A stretch of 64,000 nt of DNA, taken from assembly GCF_024199795.1 (NCBI RefSeq), contig NZ_JANADK010000001.1:992001-1056000 (forward strand), read 5' to 3'. Each line of letters begins with the position of its first letter. Position 1 is the first letter of the stretch. Source of the DNA: Bradyrhizobium sp. CCGB01 (lineage in GTDB: Bacteria > Pseudomonadota > Alphaproteobacteria > Rhizobiales > Xanthobacteraceae). Of this stretch, positions 61,001 to 64,000 are shown piece after piece. The notes under the pieces were generated by a model. The model had not been told where the DNA came from, made no database searches, and saw only the letters and a list, made by a program, of their open reading frames with translations. The position numbers and the translations under genes are program-made.

Positions 61001-61589
61001 CGGTTGCGACCGCCAGCATCAGGCCGTGCTGATGCTCGGTGGCGTCGGTCTGCCGCGTGCCGAACAGCACCGCGAAGGCGGCCATCGCCAGCGTCACCAT
61101 CAGCGCCATGTCGCCGAGGATCGGGATATGGGAGAAGGCCTGGTCCTCGCTCAGGATCGTTTCGAGCGAGGAGGCGACTGCCTTGAGCTGGAGAGCGATG
61201 TAGGGCACCGAGCCGATGATCGCGATCAGCGCCACGGTGGCCGCCACCGCCTGGCTCTTGCCGTAGCGCGCGCCGATGAAATCGGCGATCGAGGTGATGT
61301 TGTGGGCCTTCGCGAGCTGGATCACGCGACGCAGGACACCGGCGCCGAGCCCGATCATCAGGATCGGGCCGACATAGATGGCGAGGAAGTCGGTCGAGGT
61401 GCGGGTGGCAAAGCCAACCGAGCCGAAGAAGGTCCAGGAGGTGCAATAGATCGCCATTGACAGCGGATAGATCAGCCCGGACGCGCGGCCGCGCCCGACC
61501 AGCGAGCGGCGGTCGCCATGGCTCGCCACCGCGAACAGGAAGCCGATATAGCCGAAGGCGGCAACGATCACGCCCCAGTCGTGCAGCAT
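58077..61589 (-). CDS. Sodium/solute symporter-fused hybrid histidine kinase
   Basis: This 1,170-residue protein is a fusion. Residues 1 to about 530 are a thirteen-helix SSS symporter-like membrane domain (YCTSWTFFGSVGFATRTSTD, FIGARYGKSQAVAATVALIA). A PAS-like domain lies around 650-770 (VRQGIAVFDADLQLICSNRQF), followed by a coiled-coil linker (LEKRVRDRTEELTRLNSELA). The HisKA phospho-acceptor His is in AAASHDILQPLNAAR near 830, and the HATPase has NLISNAIKYT and YDTGVGIPP. A C-terminal receiver follows (Asp in GLLVDYHLDRGNG near 1100). The layout resembles CbrA-type kinases that couple uptake or sensing of a metabolite to signalling. The ligand is unknown. Confidence 0.9.
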   Translation of the reverse strand: MLHDWGVIVAAFGYIGFLFAVASHGDRRSLVGRGRASGLIYPLSMAIYCTSWTFFGSVGFATRTSTDFLAIYVGPILMIGLGAGVLRRVIQLAKAHNITSIADFIGARYGKSQAVAATVALIAIIGSVPYIALQLKAVASSLETILSEDQAFSHIPILGDMALMVTLAMAAFAVLFGTRQTDATEHQHGLMLAVATESIIKLVAFLTAGVFVTFWMFSPHELIERAMKTPEAVRAINYTPSIGNFLTMTLLSLCAIMLLPRQFHVSVVENSSDAEVSRARWLFPLYLVAINVFVIPIALAGLVTFPFGAADPDMYVLALPMEGGADLLSVAIFVGGLSAATAMVIVECVALSIMVSNDLVVPLVLQRRPEGRTGGADFSDFLLRSRRLAIFAIMVLAYFYYRALGNTQLAAIGLLSFAAIAQLAPSFFGGLLWRRATARGAIGGMLVGFTVWLYTLFIPSFMDSSTAGIMLLQHGPFGIEALRPQALFGADLPPLMHGVIWSLSLNILTYVLLSLARRPSSIELVQADLFVPNTLAPISPSFRRWRTTVTVQDIQTTVAQYLGPDRARHSFEAFSTRRNVRLESGAPADFELLQHAEHLIASSIGAASSRLVMSLLLRKRTVSAKAALKLLDDSHAALHFNREILQTALNHVRQGIAVFDADLQLICSNRQFGDLLNVPPHFIQFGTPLREILEFMGVSEPDDPAEREAVLEQRLAAYTTDSEPYLERLPERHMVIEVLTNRMPGGGFVITFTDVTPTFEAAEALERANATLEKRVRDRTEELTRLNSELALAKSAAEDASISKTRFLAAASHDILQPLNAARLYVTSLVERQHSGEETRLVENIDESLQAIEEILGALLDISRLDAGAMTTSTSSFKMADLMRSLEIEFAPIARAKNLELAFVPCSLPVESDRLLLRRLLQNLISNAIKYTPRGRVLVGCRRQGPSLKICVYDTGVGIPPVKRGEIFKEFHRLEQGARIARGLGLGLSIVERLARVLKHGIAIDGNKSGGSVFSVTVPTAKAITHTAAVTSATPLARTPISGALIVCIENDAAILDGMRTLLKAWDAEVIAVADPEGAIAAIETAGRRVTGLLVDYHLDRGNGIAAIRDIRRRFGDGIPAILITADRSPAVQVAAREEKIAVLNKPVKPASLRALLGQWRTQQMVVAAE

Positions 61590-61989
61590 GGCGAGCGTGC
61601 TTCTCCCTGGGCGCTGGCGGCGCCCGCTCTCATTTTCCCTGTAAATCTAGCGCGTTGGGCCGGTGCAGGCGACAGCGAAATGCCGTGCCGGGACGGGAAC
61701 TGGCGTTGTCGTTAAGGCGCGAGCGGACGTTCGCGGGCCTGCGGAGAGAGTCCCCGTGCGGCACCCCCCTCCCTGACCCTCCCCCGCAAGGGGGGAGGGA
61801 ACGGAGAGAGCGCCGATTGTCGCGAAGGTGAGACCCAGGACAAAGACGAGAGTAGCGCCGCGTCGGGGAGTTGGGATTCTTCGATGTGAGGTGGGCACAC
61901 CTGTCTCGCTCCCTCCCCCCTTGCGGGGGAGGGGCGGAGAGAGGGGTGGCCCCTGGGACGGTGACAGTTAGATCGAAGAACGCGAAAGC
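61590..61989. other. Spacer between hemA and the hybrid kinase gene, holding palindromic repeats
   Basis: This 400-base spacer has no convincing gene. It carries the inverted pair of GC-rich repeats at 61762-61950, and the kinase gene's promoter must lie near its left end. Confidence 0.55.
61762..61950. repeat. Pair of inverted intergenic repeats (CCTCCCCCGCAAGGGGGAGG type)
   Basis: The left copy (about 61762-61806) and right copy (about 61909-61950) are inverted relative to each other. Both contain a CCTCCCCCGCAAGGGGG-type hairpin followed by CGGAG. Together they can form a long cruciform of about 190 bases downstream of hemA. Each copy is itself a stem-loop. They resemble repeats scattered in Bradyrhizobium spacers. 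Confidence 0.75.
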
Positions 61990-63219
61990 CTACTCCGCCG
62001 CCAGCGACTTCTGCTTGAGCGGCAGACCCAGACGGTCCCACACCTGCAAGAGCGCTTCGGCGAGCTGATCGATCAGGCCGTCGTCGTGATAGGGCGAGGG
62101 CGTGATGCGCAGGCGCTCGGTGCCCTTGGCGACCGTCGGATAGTTGATCGGCTGGATGTAGATGCCGTGCTGTTCCAGCAGCAGGTCGGACGCCTGCTTG
62201 CACTTCTCGGCATCGCCGATGAACAGCGGCACGATATGGGTGTCGCTCGACATCACAGGCAGGCCGGCGGCATTGAGGATCGCCTTGACGCGGGCGGCGC
62301 GGTCCTGGTGGCGCTCGCGCTCCCAGTTCGAGGTCTTCAGATGCTTGATCGCGGCGGTTGCGGCCGAGCAGATCGCCGGCGGCAGCGCGGTGGTGAAGAT
62401 GAAGCCTGGCGCGTAGGAGCGCACGGCGTCGATGATCTGGCCGTTGGCGGCGATGTAGCCGCCAAGGCAGCCGAATGCCTTGGCGAGCGTGCCTTCGAGA
62501 ATGTCGATGCGATGCATGACGCCGTCGCGTTCGGCGATGCCGCCGCCGCGCGGACCATACATGCCGACCGCGTGGACCTCGTCGACATAGGTCATCGCGC
62601 CGTACTTCTCGGCGAGATCGCAGATTTTTGCGAGCGGCGCGACGTCGCCGTCCATGGAATAAAGGCTTTCGCAGGCGATCAGCTTCGGCCGGTTCGGGCC
62701 CGCAGCCTTCAACAGCGCTTCGAGATCGGCCAGATCGTTGTGGCGGAACACGAGGCGCTCGCAGCCGGACTGGCGGATGCCCTCGATCATCGAATTGTGG
62801 TTGAGCTCGTCCGACAGGATCAGGCAGTTCGGGATGAGCTTCGCGATGGTCGCGATGCCGGTCTGGTTCGAGACATAGCCCGAGGTGAACAGCAGCGACG
62901 CTTCCTTGCCGTGGAGATCGGCGAGCTCGGCCTCGAGCTGCACCAGCGGATGATGCGTGCCGGCGATGTTACGGGTGCCGCCCGCGCCGGTGCCGACGCG
63001 CGTTGCGGTTTCGACCATGGCGCCGACCACTTTCGGGTGCTGGCCCATGCCGAGATAGTCGTTGGAGCACCAGATCACGACGTCGCGCTTGCCCTTGGGC
63101 GAGTGCCAGAGCGCATGCGGGAACCGGCCGGCGATGCGTTCCAGATCGGCGAACACGCGGTAGCGCCGCTCGGTGTGGAGACGATCGAGCGCGGAATTGA
63201 AGAACTGGCTGTAATCCAT
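61990..63219 (-). CDS. hemA: 5-aminolevulinate synthase
   Basis: The 409-residue PLP enzyme condenses glycine and succinyl-CoA to 5-aminolevulinate, the first step of heme synthesis by the C4 route. It starts [20 protein letters not shown], typical of Bradyrhizobium HemA, and runs [35 protein letters not shown] and [13 protein letters not shown]. The PLP lysine is in [15 protein letters not shown] near residue 246, and it closes [20 protein letters not shown]. The ATG is 63219; a TTG two codons upstream is less likely. A perfect FNR/FixK box lies 136 bases upstream. Heme supply links it logically to the aa3 oxidase genes of this window. Confidence 0.97.
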   Translation of the reverse strand: MDYSQFFNSALDRLHTERRYRVFADLERIAGRFPHALWHSPKGKRDVVIWCSNDYLGMGQHPKVVGAMVETATRVGTGAGGTRNIAGTHHPLVQLEAELADLHGKEASLLFTSGYVSNQTGIATIAKLIPNCLILSDELNHNSMIEGIRQSGCERLVFRHNDLADLEALLKAAGPNRPKLIACESLYSMDGDVAPLAKICDLAEKYGAMTYVDEVHAVGMYGPRGGGIAERDGVMHRIDILEGTLAKAFGCLGGYIAANGQIIDAVRSYAPGFIFTTALPPAICSAATAAIKHLKTSNWERERHQDRAARVKAILNAAGLPVMSSDTHIVPLFIGDAEKCKQASDLLLEQHGIYIQPINYPTVAKGTERLRITPSPYHDDGLIDQLAEALLQVWDRLGLPLKQKSLAAE

Positions 63220-63354
63220 CGGCAAAACCTAAGACGGAACTGACCAAAAGGGCCGCATCTTCTTAGAGCTTTTCCAGCTCTAATGTCCATGCGCTATCCC
63301 ACATATGGCCGTGAGGTGCATTTGGGCAAAATGCCCTATCGTGCGTTTTGAAAC

Positions 63355-63368
63355 TTGATCCCGATCAA
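63355..63368. promoter_or_regulatory. Perfect FNR/FixK box upstream of hemA
   Basis: TTGATCCCGATCAA is a perfect match to TTGAT-N4-ATCAA, and the symmetry extends to AACTTGATC/GATCAAGTT. It lies between the GntR gene's 3' end and hemA, 136 bases before the ATG. Oxygen control of Bradyrhizobium hemA through an FNR-like site is established knowledge for the genus. The position is consistent with class II activation if transcription starts near 63320. Confidence 0.85.
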
Positions 63369-63430
63369 GTTCACCAGGACGTGTGATGTTGCTCTGCACC
63401 ATCGATGCGCAGGTCTAGCCAGCCTTAGGT

Positions 63431-64000
63431 CTAGCCAGCCTTGGTCTTCTTGCGCGGCTCGGTACGTCCGTCCTTGATTGCGGCCACGGGCTTTAACCAA
63501 TCCGAATTGCGCAGGGCATGCGCGACGCAATCATGGATGTGGGTGTGCAGCACCTTGGCCGCGCCCTTGGCATCGCGCTTCAGCGCCAGCTCCTTCAACT
63601 CGCGATGCTCGGAAGCCGCCATCTCGCCGCGGAATACCACGGCGATCATCTGGTAGCGCAGATAGCGGTCGTAGACCGCGGCATGCGCATCGAGCAGCAC
63701 CTTCGAGCCGCAGGCCGCGACGAGCGCGCGATGAAACTGGAAATCGCACTGTTTCCAGCTCTCAGCGTCGGACCGCTCGCCCGACAGCAGCATGCGCTCC
63801 ATCGCCGCGAGCTTGTGATGCGCGGAGACGATGCGCGCTTCCCAGTCGAGATCGCCGGCCGCGAACGACTTCTCGATCATGTGGCCTTCGAGCAGCTCGC
63901 GCAGCTCGGCAATCTCCTGGAATTCGGTCGCGGAGATCGGCGCGACCTCGAAGCCGCGCTGGCCTTCTGCGACGACGAATCCCTCCGAGCACAGCCGGTT
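63431..64000 (-). CDS. GntR-family (FadR/FCD) regulator, 5' part cut by the window edge
   Basis: The frame is open from the window end to a stop at 63431, giving 190 residues of the C-terminal part. Near its start it shows NRLCSEGFVVAEGQRGFEV, the end of the winged HTH, then the all-helical FCD effector domain (ISATEFQEIAELRELLEGHM, CDFQFHRALVAACGS with metal-ligand His, YDRYLRYQMIAV, LHTHIHDCVAHALR). It ends in a basic GRTEPRKKTKAG tail. The effector is unknown. It is upstream of hemA on the same strand with 211 bases between, so separate transcription is likely. Confidence 0.9.
   Translation of the reverse strand, partial: NRLCSEGFVVAEGQRGFEVAPISATEFQEIAELRELLEGHMIEKSFAAGDLDWEARIVSAHHKLAAMERMLLSGERSDAESWKQCDFQFHRALVAACGSKVLLDAHAAVYDRYLRYQMIAVVFRGEMAASEHRELKELALKRDAKGAAKVLHTHIHDCVAHALRNSDWLKPVAAIKDGRTEPRKKTKAG

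Noticed and set aside
59547..61460. A 637-codon plus-strand open frame opposite the hybrid kinase
   Set aside because: It is a composition-driven antisense frame; all recognisable domains are on the minus strand.
61762..61950. Possible CRISPR-like array near the GC-rich repeats
   Set aside because: There are only two inverted copies, not a regular direct-repeat array with unique spacers, and no cas gene is present.
63220..63430. A possible separate small gene between the GntR gene and hemA
   Set aside because: No frame with a ribosome binding site is present; the region is accounted for by the FNR/FixK box and promoter.

Overview
The window looks like a core chromosomal segment of a Bradyrhizobium-type alphaproteobacterium. 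Base composition is uniformly GC-rich. The HemA, aa3 oxidase, ATP synthase F0 and mitochondrial-type processing peptidase proteins have the sequence character I associate with this genus, and the spacers carry the palindromic intergenic repeats typical of these genomes. The taxonomic call is inference from protein character, not from a database match. I see no rRNA, tRNA, CRISPR array, insertion sequence, phage gene or integrase.

Left part (1-28.5 kb): glycogen phosphorylase (runs off the left end), a small secreted Cys-rich peptide, a PAN-domain protein, glutathione synthesis (gshA) beside a MarR/glutathione S-transferase pair, and small unknown genes. A fatty-acid beta-oxidation operon follows (NTF2-like, acyl-CoA dehydrogenase, thiolase, FadB-type multifunctional enzyme) with a divergent PadR regulator. 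Then come a beta-barrel protein, a large PodJ-like Sel1-repeat polarity protein, a TauE/SafE exporter with its TIGR02186 partner, an MBL-fold hydrolase, a DMT transporter with divergent LysR, a nucleotidyltransferase, MmcQ/YjbR, lepB, tldD, an AraC/GyrI regulator and an IalB-like protein.

Middle (28.5-49 kb): the aa3 cytochrome c oxidase operon (ctaC, ctaD, ctaB, coxF-like, ctaG, ctaE), then a DUF983 protein and SURF1. Next are an NTF2-like protein and a NarX/NarL-type two-component pair, then thrC, an M16 processing peptidase and a RimJ-like acetyltransferase. The F0 operon atpI-B-E-F'-F follows with a good sigma70 promoter, then YjbQ and an MHS-family transporter with an unusual periplasmic insertion.

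Right part (49-64 kb): an orphan NarL-type response regulator, a transglutaminase/DUF3857 protein, and a large winged-helix/STAND-ATPase/TPR regulator. The regulator is divergent from a four-gene detoxification-like cluster (Ohr, Tat-exported Asp-nucleophile alpha/beta hydrolase, cytochrome P460, SDR). Then come a symporter-fused hybrid histidine kinase, hemA preceded by a perfect FNR/FixK-type box, and the C-terminal part of a GntR/FCD regulator running off the right end.

Most of the window is ordinary core genome. The most interesting non-textbook signals are: (1) the STAND-type regulator facing the ohr/hydrolase/P460/SDR cluster, with 10-bp-spaced direct repeats abutting a weak -35 region; (2) a terminator-ended, structured 560-bp spacer before thrC that could encode a small RNA or leader; (3) FNR/FixK-type boxes upstream of both hemA and the aa3 oxidase operon; (4) nested palindromes at the MarR/GST and PadR promoters; and (5) several families of intergenic palindromes.
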